DNA of 64,000 nucleotides from the NCBI RefSeq assembly GCF_018812025.1, contig NC_063044.1, positions 43,491,330 to 43,555,329 of the forward strand, given 5' to 3'. Shown here piece by piece: positions 1 through 11,522 of this stretch. This DNA comes from Megalobrama amblycephala (lineage: Eukaryota; Chordata; Actinopteri; Cypriniformes; Xenocyprididae). The translations under genes and the position numbers were made by a program. Position 1 is the stretch's first letter, and every line of letters starts with the position of its first letter. A model generated the notes under the pieces. That model searched no databases and was not told where the DNA came from. It saw only the letters and a program-made list of their open reading frames with translations.

Positions 1-453
1 CAGTGATGGTCTGGGGTGCCATGTCAGCTGCTGGTGTTGGTCCACTGTGTTTTATCAAGGGCAGGGTCAATGCAGCTAGCTATCAGGAGATTTTGGAGCA
101 CTTCATGCTTCCATCTGCTGAAAAGCTTTATGAAGATTTAGTTTTTTCAGCACGACCTGGCACCTGCTCACAGTGCCAAAACCACTGGTAAATAGTTTAC
201 TGACCATGGTATTACTGTGCTCAATTGGCCTGCCAACTCTCCTGACCTGAACCCCATAGAGAATCTGTGGGATATTGTGAAGAGAAAGTTGAGAGACGCA
301 AGACCCAACACTCTGGATGAGCTTAAGGCTGCTATCGAAGCATCCTGGGCCTCCATAACACCTCAGCAGTGCCACAGGCTGATTGCCTCCATGCCACGCC
401 GCATTGAAGCAGTCATTTCTGCAAGGATTCCCGACCAAGTATTGAGTGCATAA
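1..453 (+). pseudogene. Tc1-like transposase, C-terminal remnant
   Basis: This is the catalytic (DDE/D) end of a Tc1/mariner transposase, the enzyme that cuts and pastes its own element. The first reading frame gives 'MVWGAMSAAGVGPLCFIKG'. Near position 140 the frame shifts and continues as 'FQHDLAPAHSAKTTG', then meets an in-frame TAG. It resumes with 'WPANSPDLNPIENLWD', the conserved block carrying the last catalytic acid, and runs to a stop at 453. The window edge cuts off the N-terminal half. With at least one frameshift and one nonsense codon it cannot make active enzyme. Family assignment is by motif and is secure. Confidence 0.9.
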
Positions 454-651
454 CTGAACATAATTATTTGAAGGTTGACTTTTTTTGTATTAAAAACACT
501 TTTCTTTTATTGGTCGGATGAAATATGCTAATTTTTTGAGATTTTTTGGGAATTTTGGGAATCTAAAATATATGAAAGTTTAATTTTTATCATTACATTA
601 TGAAAATAATGAACTTTTATCACAATATGCTAATTTTTTGAGAAGGACCTG
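1..651 (+). mobile_element. Tc1/mariner element, 3' part
   Basis: The transposase remnant is followed by an AT-rich tail that ends in 'GAAGGACCTG' directly before TA (652-653). The same terminal sequence closes the element at 1025-1521, so both belong to one terminal-repeat family. The 5' end lies outside the window. Confidence 0.85.
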
Positions 652-1022
652 TATTTGTTATCCCCCTCAACCTCCAATCAATCATATACACCTCTCTGTA
701 ATCCTTAACTGCATCAAAAATTTAGTCTTACCTTGGATTGAGAGCGTTGTATGACGATCAAAGGTTTCAAGGTGGAGTCCACACCAGCTCAGTCAGGGTC
801 CGGTGCTCTTGAGGCTCGATGGAGTAAATTAATTACAGGTTCAGATAATAGTTTTATGTAAAAGTAATTTCATTCTGAGACTTGTTTAGAGAGGTTTACG
901 AATTGCCAAATACAATGGCTTCGGTTTAATAACAACATACAGAATAAAAATTACAAAGAACATAAAAACGAGTAAAGTCTTTACCCCAGGTGTGGCAAAC
1001 TTCTGTTGTACAACTTCCAATA
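652..1022. other. Intergenic, nothing recognised
   Basis: AT-rich sequence between two Tc1-type elements. No coding frame or repeat family is recognised here. Confidence 0.5.
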
Positions 1023-1024
1023 TA

Positions 1025-1521
1025 CAGGTCCTTCACTTTTTCCTTCCCACAGACTTCCCACTGAGGTGCCTTGATACAGCACTCTGGGAACAGCCTATTC
1101 GTTCAGAAATTTCTTTCTGTGTCTTACCCTCTCGCTTGAGGGTGTCAATGATGGCCTTCTGGACAGCAGTCAGGTCGGCAGTCTTACCTATGATTGCGGT
1201 TTTGAGTAATGAACCAGGCTGGGAGTTTTTAAAAGCCTCAGGAATCTTTTGCAGGTGTTTAGAGTTAATTAGTTGATTCAGATGATTAGGTTAATAGCTT
1301 GTTTAGAGAACCTTTTCATGATATGCTAATTTTTTGAGATAGGAATTTTGGGTTTTCATGAGCTGTATGCCAAAATCATCAGTATTAAAACAATAAAAGA
1401 CCGGAAATATTTCAGTTGGTGTGCAATGAATCTAAAATATATGAAAGTTTAATTTTTATCATTACATAATTGAAAATAATGAACTTTTATCACAATATGC
1501 TAATTTTTTGAGAAGGACCTG
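1025..1521. mobile_element. Tc1-like deletion derivative (non-autonomous)
   Basis: A 497-bp element with complete short ends: 'CAGGTCCTTC' at 1025 and 'GAAGGACCTG' at 1512-1521, flanked by TA on both sides (1023-1024 and 1522-1523), the Tc1/mariner target. It keeps the 3' tail shared with the element ending at 651. In minus orientation it also keeps the start of a transposase reading frame. The rest of the transposase is deleted, so it could only move with enzyme supplied elsewhere. Confidence 0.85.
1033..1191 (-). pseudogene. Tc1 transposase N-terminal helix-turn-helix remnant
   Basis: On the minus strand the sequence reads 'GKTADLTAVQKAIIDTLKRE', then 'GKTQKEISERIGCSQSAVS' and 'RHLSGKSVGRKK' before a TGA at 1033-1035. 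This is the paired-type helix-turn-helix that binds terminal repeats in Tc1 transposases. The expected initiator (MGKTADLT in relatives) is ATA here, so translation from the usual start is lost. The frame stops within a few bases of the element end, so the catalytic domain is absent by deletion rather than by gradual decay. Confidence 0.85.
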
Positions 1522-1524
1522 TAT

Positions 1525-1900
1525 ATAGTCTGAACACATCCTTTTCCTGACATGAATCATCTCCTTGTATGTCAAAGTATAAGATACACAGGTCATCTAC
1601 AGGCTATGCGACTTTTAACACTTTTTACTAACTTGAACTTCATGACCTTCACACTGGCTATTTTTTTAACAATTTTAGTTCTGCAAAAAGGCATACAGCT
1701 TGCTTAGCTCGCATTAAAAAACACACATATTGGTTAGCTTGCGGTAAAGGTATACGTCTTGGTCCATACCAGTTCCTCTTAATACTTCTCGTTTCAGCAA
1801 CCGAAACACCCATAGTGGTTAGCTTGGTTAGTACTAGTTCCCCTTAAGGCTTCTTGCTCAGCAATTAAAGCATACATTGTGGTTAGCTTTCCTTAACACT
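1525..1900. other. Intergenic, short degenerate direct repeats
   Basis: Phrases such as 'ggttagct' followed by 'taaagcatacat' recur loosely between 1690 and 1930, suggesting an old low-copy tandem array. No gene is seen. Confidence 0.35.
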
Positions 1901-1908
1901 TCTAAAAA

Positions 1909-3104
1909 ATGAAAAATAAAGCATACATCTTGGCCAGTTTGCATTTTAACCTTTTTGGCCTTTACACACAATATTCAGACTCAACCGGCACTGAAGCTTT
2001 TGTATTCAAAGCTTCAACCTCGTTTGTAGTCTGTTCCAGGTCACACATAAAAGTATTCAACATACATGATTGTTTAATAAGCATAATCAATTTCAAATTA
2101 ATTCTTTGCTGCTGTCTTAGTAATTTAAGCATCTCTTTGGCCTTCGGGTCCATCTTCATTCCTTCCACTTTCGTGGTTCTTCTCCTCTTTCTTGACCTGT
2201 TTCTTCTTGATTTCATCTTGTTCTGTTTGTAAACCTTGAGTAATCAAATTAACCATATCAACTCAAAGTTCTTCCTGATGTACTGATACTTTTGATAGGA
2301 ATTTTTCAGTACAGTCCATATTCATTGGAGCCGTCTCCACAACACCCTCTCCTGGACTGTAATCAAAATTCCTCTTGTAAAATCGCCTATAATTGATACC
2401 CTATCTTCCTTACATTTCATCAAAAACACCTTCCAATTTTTTCACTTTTTCAATATATACATCAAAAAAGTTTCTCCTGTTTTTAATATACGTAACTTCA
2501 TAAAAAATTTTCATTACCCTTCTATTGTTTGGATCTGGGTTTCTGGGTAATTCATGTATAAAGCAATCCCTGGTCCCGTCATCATCTACAAAACTCCTCA
2601 GCACCCTCCTGGAGAACCAGACCCTCTCGACAGATTCAGGAACCGTCTTGGCTCTGTTAAGAAACTGTGCAAGGGTCTCCCAGGTTCTCACACCTGTCGT
2701 CTCCTGGGTCAGCACTGCAGGAATCTATAAAACATTCAGGATTTCTTAAACAGGGCGAGGCCAAAGACCCCAGAATTCGCAACATAATTGTGTTTAACAA
2801 ATTCTTTCCCATTCCAAACTTCCCAAGTTTTTTGCACCAGATGATCAACTGTTTGAAATACATATTCTTTCCTACCATTCCATGGGTTTGATCTGATGTG
2901 CTACCTGGAATTCCCAATTTCAAAAACCATAGAATGAGATATCATCCACTTTCGCTTGAACCCAGTGAACCCAGCTTTCTTGAGTCTATAAATGGACATT
3001 ACAGGCACTAAATACAGATATTTTATACCTAAATACCAAATACATAATCCTGTGCTTGAAAGTAGGTTTTTTACTAAGAGCATGTAACTGTACAGACGTA
3101 CCAT
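1909..3104 (-). other. Unidentified coding-looking block, decayed
   Basis: Several adjoining minus-strand frames look protein-coding but match no family I recognise. Frame A (3104-2901) includes 'SIYRLKKAGFTGFKRKW'. Frame B (2923-2657) includes 'GKNMYFKQLIIWCKKLGKFG'. Frame C (2715-2410, 101 aa) includes 'WETLAQFLNRAKTVPESVER' and 'FIHELPRNPDPNNRRVMKIF'. Frame D (2216-1962, 84 aa) is very basic at its start ('MKSRRNRSRKRRR') with a leucine/glutamine-rich middle that could form a coiled coil. B passes into C by overlap in another frame, which suggests a frameshift inside one older gene. A retroelement or virus-derived gag- or accessory-like origin is possible, but this is a guess. No function is assigned. 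Confidence 0.4.
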
Positions 3105-3364
3105 AGTCTTAATTTGACCCGTATAATCATTTTAACTGTTAAGTTTATTGCCTACTGTACAATTGCCTATATACCAGTCCATCAGACCAGTCTCTTTAGC
3201 CTACTTCCCAGGAAATCTACAGAATACCAATCAGGTGATGTCTTGTGCTTCAGGAGAGCCTTTAGTGCGGGCTGTTAAACTAAACTCTGCTGGTCGTGTC
3301 CCTGCAGGAACTGAATTCTATAGCCATGCTTACACCTTTTTCACCAGTTGCTTTAATAAAGTAA

Positions 3365-3475
3365 TTAGTTATAGTAACTGTACTTCTCACAAATATTAAC
3401 TGAGTTAGTAACTGAGTTACTTCATTATAAAAGTAACTAATTACCAGAGAAAGTAACTATTGCATTACTTTTTAA
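3365..3475. repeat. GTAACT-rich inverted repeat, DNA-transposon-like
   Basis: Phrases 'agttatagtaact', 'gagttagtaactgagttac' and 'agtaactaattac' alternate in both orientations, as in terminal or internal parts of fish hAT-type non-autonomous elements. Boundaries are not resolved. Confidence 0.4.
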
Positions 3476-3518
3476 TTTTCTTTTTTCAAATATGTCAAAT
3501 AACATGGATGCCCCAATA

Positions 3519-3804
3519 TGTCACAGTTTCACTCTGTTTTGGACTTTGTTTTCCTGCCTGCACCATTTCCCGCCACTAGGTCGTTATCATGGTTGTTGAT
3601 TTAGTAATCACTGTCAGCTGCATGTCATCATCACCTCATTTGCACTCATACTTAAGTCCCTTGTTTCTCTTCACCCTTGTTGGGTATCGTCCGTGTATAC
3701 ATGTGTGTTAAGCTCTTGTTTGCATTTACCTTTGGCTTTACTAAAGATTGCCTTCTCTCTTCATCTTCTTGTTCATATTTGATATTCAACACATTGTGAG
3801 TGAC
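3519..3804 (+). mobile_element. Possible solo LTR (weak)
   Basis: The segment starts TGTCACAG and ends GTGACA and has the T/C-rich character common in fish gypsy LTRs. Flanking bases do not give a clear target duplication and no internal element is present, so this is tentative. Confidence 0.25.
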
Positions 3805-4550
3805 AGTATTAAATATGTTAAATGAATGAAATGGACACTAAATAGAATAAAATATTATAAAACATTTACGCTAATCTACACTATTTTAATGTTGCTGTGG
3901 GACAATGTGTGAGACACCTATCAAATTCAATATATTTTTGTAAATATTAGTGGAACAATAAAACTCAGTAGATGGTTTAGAACTTTTAATATTTATTGCA
4001 CAGACCACAACTGGCTAACAAATAAGTCTAAAAATAAATTATGTTTGGTCCTACTTGACTTATGATCCGCTCTTGTTCACAAAATGAAATTTCTGTACTG
4101 TACTGTTGGTAGCCATCAAATAAAACGTATTTAGTTTCATATTTATGTTTAAATAGGCCTATTATAATTTTTTTTTTATTTAATCTATTTGATAATGAAA
4201 AGTGAACAGCATTAGTAAGATAAGAGGACACATCATAAGATAAGCAATATATCATCTCGCGATAAACGTGACACGCTGGATCGAAAATATATGAAATAAG
4301 TTTTTCTAGTCGACTAGTAGTTATTCATTTAAGCCATTAGTTGACTAATCACATTTATATTCATTTAATTTCTTAAATACTGGAGAGAATAAACTAATAA
4401 TGAGCGTTTATGTAATATAGGCTATGCACTCAAGAGCACGCATAAAGCTTGCCATAAAGAAACGGCAAAAGTAATGATTATGACAAAAAACAGCAAGGAG
4501 ACATTTTAATAGCTTATTAATAAAGTAATGTTGTATAAATAAAATGCATT
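3805..4550. other. AT-rich intergenic stretch
   Basis: No supported gene. A phrase near 4308-4350 ('gtcgactagtagttattcat' and, further on, 'agttgactaatcac') is an imperfect inverted repeat like those in fish DNA transposons, but ends are not definable. Confidence 0.4.
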
Positions 4551-4621
4551 GAATATTACAACACTCAATATGTTACATGCATCTAAGGCATGCATGTAAC
4601 ATACTGAGTGTTGTAATATTC
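4551..4621. repeat. Near-perfect 32-bp palindrome with 7-base loop
   Basis: Left arm 4551-4582 and right arm 4590-4621 are reverse complements with a single mismatch; the loop is 'ctaaggc'. As RNA or single-stranded DNA it would form a long hairpin. It lies just past the stop of the transposase-like gene at 4690, so it could be a foldback insertion or a 3'-end structure. Confidence 0.85.
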
Positions 4622-5062
4622 ATTTAGTTTATGTGTGTTTTTTCAGTATAGTCTATACAGCAGAACTGTAAATAAATTCTTGAGAAGCATCAGGAAACTG
4701 ATATACCACTGCCGTGAACCTCCCACGGCCATATTTGAGAGACACTGCTCTTTCCAGTAAGGGAATGCTCCACAGCAGCTACATCAATGTTTGGGGCAGA
4801 GTCTAGTACAAGACCATTGTATTTCTGTATCTCCTGGAGAAGGAGCTTTTTTTCTTCTGCCAGCTTCCTTCGAAGGCGGTGGCGAAAGAGGTTTGTGACT
4901 GTTCAATAAGAAAAAATTATATTGCTCCCAAAATGTGAAAGCAAAACTGCAGTAATTGAAAACTGAAGTATAATTGTAAAATTATAATTTTCATCAAAAA
5001 TAATAAACAGGTAACTCAAAGGTCTAGTGTGTAACATTTAGGGTGATCTATTGGCAAGAATG

Positions 5063-5064
<2 letters not shown>

Positions 5065-5093
<29 letters not shown>
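5065..5093. repeat. (AT)n microsatellite
   Basis: About 14 AT units inside the last intron of the KDZ-type gene, followed by an A/T-only tract to about 5220. Confidence 0.95.
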
Positions 5094-5096
<3 letters not shown>

Positions 5097-6610
5097 ATTA
5101 TTAATAGTATTACTTTATGTACACACTTTATGTAGTTACTTTTTAAAAAATAAATAAATAAAAAGTATAATAATACTATTAAAATTTAAAATAAAAAAAA
5201 AAGTGTTAAAAATACATTTTATAGTACATTTAAAAATACAATGCCAATATTTACTTGTTTTCTTTTTTATATGGATTTTCAACAATTTCAAACCTAAAAT
5301 CACAAAGCTTTTTTGGTGGGTTGCCAGGAAGTAAGTATATACACTGCCAGTTATAGCCCTGCCAAGTGAAGCGTGTCAGTGAATGCAACAGTTTTGCATT
5401 TTGCTCTGAAACGAGCATTCAGTTACAAAAGGAAATCTTATACAGTATTACAATTAGTCTATCTAAAATGGTGATTGTGAGAGGTGAGGGGAGCTGGTTG
5501 CAATCTACAACCTCACTGCTAGATACCACTAAATTCTACAGACTGGACAATTAAAGAACAGAATTCAATGATTGAGCTTAACTGCTACAGCGTTATATGC
5601 TAATTCTATGTATTTGTTGGTGGAGTAGGATGCATACAGTAGCTTGATTTCATCAATCTATTATATTATATAGTTATACCATTCTGGCGGTAGAGAGTTT
5701 GCTTCCGCTGCCTCACACTAAGGTAAAGGCCCTCAATTGACTGCTGAAGTCCTCTGTGTGTGGTGCCTCGAGTGGCATGAGATGTATCTGGTTAAGAGTG
5801 AAAACAAATTCACTGTTAAAACAACACAGAACTGTTTCAGTGTTTGAATTTATACATAAAACTCATTTTAATCCAACTTCACTGAACTTGGTATGTGCAT
5901 TTCCTGCAGGGAAACTGGAATATAAAATAAACCAAACATATATATATATATGTGGCATAACATTGGATGGTGGTCTTTGGTGGCAGGTGGTGTCACCAAC
6001 TGTTGTAAACCATCGATGATCTCAAACTTAAAATTTCAAATAGTAGTGAAAAAGGACATTTGTTGTTTCTTTTATCTGCTCATGCTTACCATCAGCTGCC
6101 CATTCCTTCACATCAGAGAGCCACTGTGACACCAATTCATCTGTGCAGTGTAGCTCTGTTTTGAGTTCAGCTAGCCTTGCAGTCTCATCCTGGAGTCTCA
6201 GACAAGTCTGATAAACAGTGTTAATAATACAATAATCAGGATAAAAACTTGCCACGTGCACACAACAAAAGGACACACAAAACAATTATTAGTAGACTTA
6301 CCTTCACATATCTTGTGGAAAGTGCCTGATGTAGAGAGAGACTTTTTTTTGTGGTTCCACCCCATTGCATGCAAAGTAACCATGTCCACCCGTGCTGTTG
6401 AAAGCAAATAATGAGGTTATGATGCTTAATCTAATAAAAGTATGTAGGAATTTTGCAAACACTCTGATCGCCTGCTTTGGACATATATTTGGTAGTCAGG
6501 GCACAACGTGACAGGTAGCTGTTCACTTGCTCCACCTCCTCTCCGGCTGTTGTTCCTGCTCCTTCCTGGTTCCTACCACTCCATTTAATCTGTTAGTAAA
6601 GGGTGGAAGA

Positions 6611-6675
6611 AATTCAAATCAATTCAAGTCAGTTTTATTTATATATCCCCAATATCACAAATTGCCTCAAAGGTG
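6611..6675 (-). repeat. LINE 3'-tail scrap in intron
   Basis: The phrase 'gtcagttttatttatatat' followed by 'cacaaattgcctcaaagg' is the reverse complement of the common fish L2-type LINE tail (compare 47880-47958). It is a short 5'-truncated insertion within an intron of the KDZ-type gene. Confidence 0.6.
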
Positions 6676-9600
6676 ATGCAAATATATTATACATACCTCA
6701 CACTTTGTAGCATGGGCTCGAGCATGCATTATGCTGAGGAAGGGTTTCATCTCGGTGAGCTCCTGAAGGGCAGGAAGGACTCAAGCAGCTTTCTCCAAGT
6801 ATGGCCAGTATTTGCAAGCCACATCCATAGCAAAGAATTTTGCCTTGGCTGGCATGAGCTCCTTCTGAAGATACAGAGGGTAGGCAAATATCTCCCCCCT
6901 GTACATATTAAGGGCTTTCAGAAGGAACCCATGGCGACACACAGCAACCTCCATCCCCTCTTCATCCAATTTGAAAGCCCTCCTTGAAGTCTCCCTCGCT
7001 GCTGTCCACTGGGAGTCCCCACATGTGCCTCTTCCCTGTGTCTATGACACACATAACAAACACAACAAATCAAATAAAAGCAATGGTGTCTTACCATATA
7101 TAGCATTTATTCTCTCAATTTGATTTTAGAGTAGTTGGTAGGCAGAAGTAGTTGAAGTGGGGAAGAAATCAAGGTCGGATACATATGGTTATTTTTTTAA
7201 CAACTATTTTGTCAAGTTAAGATTAAAACTTGCATTTCTCACTACTTTCTGTATGGTGTCTACAGATGTAGACACCGCACTGTCTTCAGCCACAAAGAGC
7301 CCTTCAAAAAAACCAGGATCATCAGAGCTGAGGAAGAAAGAAAAATAGAGAATCCATCCATAACATATATAAAGTAAATAAATCAATCAATAAAAAGACT
7401 GAAACAAAAACCACCTTGTGTTTCGTTGAAAGCGATACAGCTTCCTGTTCCCATCGGCGGAAACAGCCAACAGTTCCGGTGTGCAGGCTGGGCAGGTGAA
7501 AGGAGCACTACAGCAGAGCTGGTCTTCTTCAAAAGAAGCGTAGGAGAACTCCAAGAAGCTCCGCTGCAGTGCATCGCCGTTGATATGTCCAGACTGGAAG
7601 ATATATAGAAAGAAATAGTATTTGTGATGTTGTCTGCTTATGGAAAGACATGTTATAAGTAATAACAGTAATAATTACACTTACTCTTCCTCCACACTTA
7701 GTCCGATGCTCCAGCAGCTTTGCAAAGGCTTGTCTGGAGAATCCTGGAGCGATGACCTTGAGCTCCTGAAAGGAGCTCAGGAGGTCCAGTGTATACAGCG
7801 TTGAATTGCTGACAGAGGCTGGCCAATATCCACTCTTAAGGAGGTTCTTTCGAATCAGGAGTCCACTGCTGCTGGCATGTTTGACATTCATATAGTGGCT
7901 GATGCAAGTCAAAACGCCCTTGGAACAAAAAAAGTAAATTTAAAAAAATAATAAATACACATTTACCACATACTTTATTTTACAACAGTTAGTTTATTCT
8001 GCACATTGTGAACGGTTGAGAGACATTGCTTAAGTTCCTATAATCCCAGTATAGCACTCATACTGTACTTCTTGAGAAGTCTCACACCAACATTGTTTAC
8101 ATTTGTCTAATTCACCAAATACCAAACAGCTGTGTCGAATGGACTTCAACCTGGAAGCATGCAATGGATGTTACTGCTTTGCAACAGCTAACTATTTTTT
8201 TGTTTGCAGAGGACAAAAATAAAAAGATGTCTGTCTTTGTTCATCAAATCTAAAATAGAAATCTAAATAGTGTATTGTTTTTACCATTGATGGTAATCAA
8301 AATAACTGGTTTGCCTGGTAATACAGTGAAGTTTGTGCCTTCACAGGAGCAGTCTGGCACCTTCACAGTTGGCAAAATGCAAGCTGGCAAAAAGAATGAA
8401 AACCACTAATTAAGATGATCTGTAACTGGCTGCTGACACACATGAACAGCAAAATTAGGACTTTCATGAGAACGTACCTTGCTCATGGGTGCAATATCCA
8501 CCATCTCCTTTAATGATGCATGAGGTTGGAGGAATGGCTTTAAAAAACCCATGAATCACACTTTCCCCACAGTCCCCACAGAACCAATACTCAGGAAGAC
8601 ACTCTCTGCACCTACAGAGAAAATAATAAAAAAAAAACATTCTAATATAATACATTATTTCAGGTGAATAATTTATTTCAAATTTACTTTGATTAGTTCT
8701 GATTTGATTTTATAGGACAGTAGCTCAGTGTTTAGCACTATCACCTCACAGCACAAAGATCCTTCATTTACTTTTCTCATTAATGTGGTTTTCATCTGGG
8801 TATCCAAGTTTTCTATCATTCCACAAGACATTCATCTTAGCTTATAAAGCATGCCACTGAGCATTAATTCTCAGCAAACCGACCCTGGGTAATTAAAGTT
8901 TAATATTATTGAAAACCAATCAAATAACAGAAGGCTCGTGGCAAAGGCAACACGAGGGATGACCAACAGCCTCCTTTGCGAAAAGTCATCGTAGGCGGTA
9001 TGGTCTTGCCTCTTTCCAGCGCTCTGAGGCTTTCTGCTGCCGAAAAGACCATGATGAAGCAGAGCTTTTGAGGCTCAGCAGAAGGACATGATGCCAAAAT
9101 GTTTGAGAGCCTCTCCATATTTTTCTCTTTAAAGAAAATACAAAATAAAGCTGTAAAGGGCGATTTACTAACATAAACTTTCATAATTCAGTATCAAACT
9201 GGACCAAATCTTTACTACATTGTGTTCTTAATCCATCTACTGCACTGTCAGTTTTGTCTAAGGGTTTTGTCTTTATTTACTTTAATTTTACATGAATTTT
9301 AGATTTAAACTTAAATTCATCACTGTTATTCACCAAATTCCTCTTGAGGATTCAGTATTTCTGAGGGAACCTCCACACTGGATGACAGGGAACACTCAAC
9401 CGGGGGGGGTGTGACTGTGAAACACAGAAGAATAACAACAGGTTAGGCTATAACTGCATTCATGTTCTTTCTTTTTTTTTTTTTCAACCTACTGTATATA
9501 CTGAACAATTTTTGAAATCAGACATATTTCTGTTAAGTACTTGGTAATGTCTTCTATAATAGTGCCACAAAAAGGTTTATGAACTTTTTAATGTCTTTTT

Positions 9601-9943
9601 GGATATTGGAGTATTTTAAATTCTCAACAATCAATTAAAGTGTTCTAATTTCAGTTGGTCCACCATTTACGTAGTAAATTCCAACAAACGTCAAATAATT
9701 CACATATAACCTGTAGCTGAGGCTTGGCGTTGCCCTCCTCGCCTTCCCCTCGGCTTGCCACGACCCTTTTAGAGGTCTGTGGAGGGTCTCCTCCAGAGCC
9801 TGCACGTTTCCTCTCCAAAGGTGCTCTCTGTGTGTTGGAGTGAATATTTCTTGTAAGACTGATGTTGTTAAATGTACTGGAATCATAAGAAATGTAACTA
9901 GTGAAAAGAAAAACACAACAGTGTGTTAGTAAGGTGTTAACGG

Positions 9944-11500
9944 CTTGAATGAGCCTTGGCATAGAAGTCTCTGTAACTCAGGGGGATCGAGCTCCATTCT
10001 TCCAAAATATATTCCCTCATTTACATATGCCACAGAGCATGATAGGATGTTAACTGCATCATGCAATATACCTGTCTGAAATCTAATACACTCATCCTTC
10101 CACATTCATTATGTTTTTACTTCAATTTGTCCCCCCACCTGTATGTTATGTATGTATAAAATGATTGAGGTGTATAAAACTCTAACCCTGGCTTTAGCTA
10201 GAACGTGGTCATGTTTCAGTTCAAGAGCCATGCGTCTCCCCTCTTGGTAATGGGGGTCCTGTGAGTCAAGGATATGTCTGGTGGCCATTGCAACACTGAC
10301 AGATACAGACAGACAGACTGACAGAGACAAAGTAGACAAAGACAGAAAGAGAGGAAAAATTGAGAAATAGAGAAACTGAGATAGATAACAGTATTTAATA
10401 TAGATTGAAGAGATGGATAGAAATATAGATGGACAGAGAGGTTGTGAGAGATAGAGATAGAAAATGATGAAGATAGATAGAGGTTGGCTCTTAAAAGTGC
10501 CTTTGGGTTTTGGGAATCAGGTGTATCTATAGGGTGAAGGTGAAGTTTGACAGGATCTGCAGGGAGAACAGAAAATGTTAATTATATAGTGAAGGCTAGA
10601 TATGTTGAAAAAAGGTGTAAAATGTGTACCCCGATAGTGAGAGATATATTTTTATGAAAATTGGTATTTTTTTTTTCTTAAAATAAATCAATAAAATTCA
10701 CGTTTTTCCCATTTTCTGTATGACTGCACAAAAGGCGCGTCTTTTTTCTTCTTTTTTTACTGTTAATATGGAAACCAATGGTTAATTCGTTGCTCTAACA
10801 CGTAACATGTAAACCATGTGAGTCTAATGGCAAAGAAAAGCATCAATTATAACATTTAAACAAGTTTGATCATTACATTCAAGTCTCGTGGCTTACCTGG
10901 AAAGTGGTTCGAGCGCAATGACGGAGAATTCACGGCCTGCAGAAATCACCCAATCGCGAAGCGGACTGGCTCCGTCTCCATAGCAAAGGATGCTGAGGCT
11001 CACGGGTAATGCGGGCGTCCACTAATTAATTAAATTTATTTTTTATTTTATTTTAATTTAACTAATAACCACAACTAATCCCCCGTTCTTACAATAGAAG
11101 GAGAATCAAATAAAACTGATGGTCATGAACATCGTATTGCTGAATTATCAAGCACACTTTCGTGTTTATGTGTTGAAAGAAAGATGAGGATATCATTAAA
11201 AGAGAATCGGCGGTGGGTCATCAGGTAGTTTTAGCTGACGTCTTCAACATAGTAAAAGTAGATAAGGCTCAGGGGTATATTTAGTTACTGTCCGATTGAC
11301 ACAAATAGATGGAAAAACGGCATTCTCAGAAAGAAACCGTAGCACAAGGTTATAGCCTACAGATATAAAGCAATAAACACAAGGATAAAATCTCCTGGTT
11401 AAATGTTGAGTAACTTGTAATGTTGTAGTGCTTAAGTTTAATGAAACAATGAGAAAAAACAATGCACTCGTAAGATAAAAGGCATAGATGGGACAAAGAG
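9944..11500. other. Intergenic or upstream part of the KDZ-type gene
   Basis: A purine-rich GACA/GATA low-complexity tract occupies about 10290-10490. On the minus strand, 10282-10150 could encode an N-terminal exon ('MATRHILDSQDPHYQEGRRM'). The stretch 10990-10893 reads 'DWVISAGREFSVIALEPL' before a GTAAGC donor. Either could be a first exon of the transposase-like gene or an unrelated exon. The GC-richer patch at 10890-11010 is promoter-like but carries no certain motif. Nothing is recognised in 11020-11500. Confidence 0.35.
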
Positions 11501-11522
11501 AAATAATGAGCAAGGAAACAGG

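Larger units (their letters stand above)
4690..9897 (-). pseudogene. KDZ (Kyakuja-Dileera-Zisupton) type transposase, multi-exon, decayed
   Basis: Fourteen coding-looking blocks in minus order, mostly bounded by AG/GT: 9711-9897, 9334-9414, about 8940-9120, 8478-8611, 8285-8383, 7685-7918, 7415-7593, 7230-7327, 6697-7041, 6471-6589, 6302-6394, 6090-6207, 5680-5787 and 4690-4898 (stop). Cysteine clusters come first ('CRECLPEYWFCGDC', 'LHQPLYECQTCQQQWTPDS', 'CPACTPELLAVSADGNRKLY'). The catalytic region follows: 'FFAMDVACKYWPYLEK', 'MHARAHATKCE' and 'IKWSGRNQEGAGTTAGEEVE'. The tail contains 'RRKLAEEKKLLLQEI' and 'IWPW'. This order matches KDZ transposases, known from fungi and, as Zisupton, from fish. 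Breaks: TGA at 6781-6783, a one-base frameshift in the cysteine-cluster exon (about 7855), one in the A-run near 6350, and a poorly preserved 9-kb exon. It is therefore a pseudogene as written. I could not define terminal repeats. Confidence 0.8.

Noticed and set aside
7529..7912. 127-codon minus-strand frame taken as an independent small gene
   Set aside because: It is a KDZ exon plus intron read-through; the true exon is 7685-7918 and its cysteine half is in another frame.
4690..9897. Calling the KDZ-type gene an intact protein-coding gene
   Set aside because: An in-frame TGA at 6781-6783 in the catalytic exon and two frameshifts cannot be avoided by the visible splice sites.
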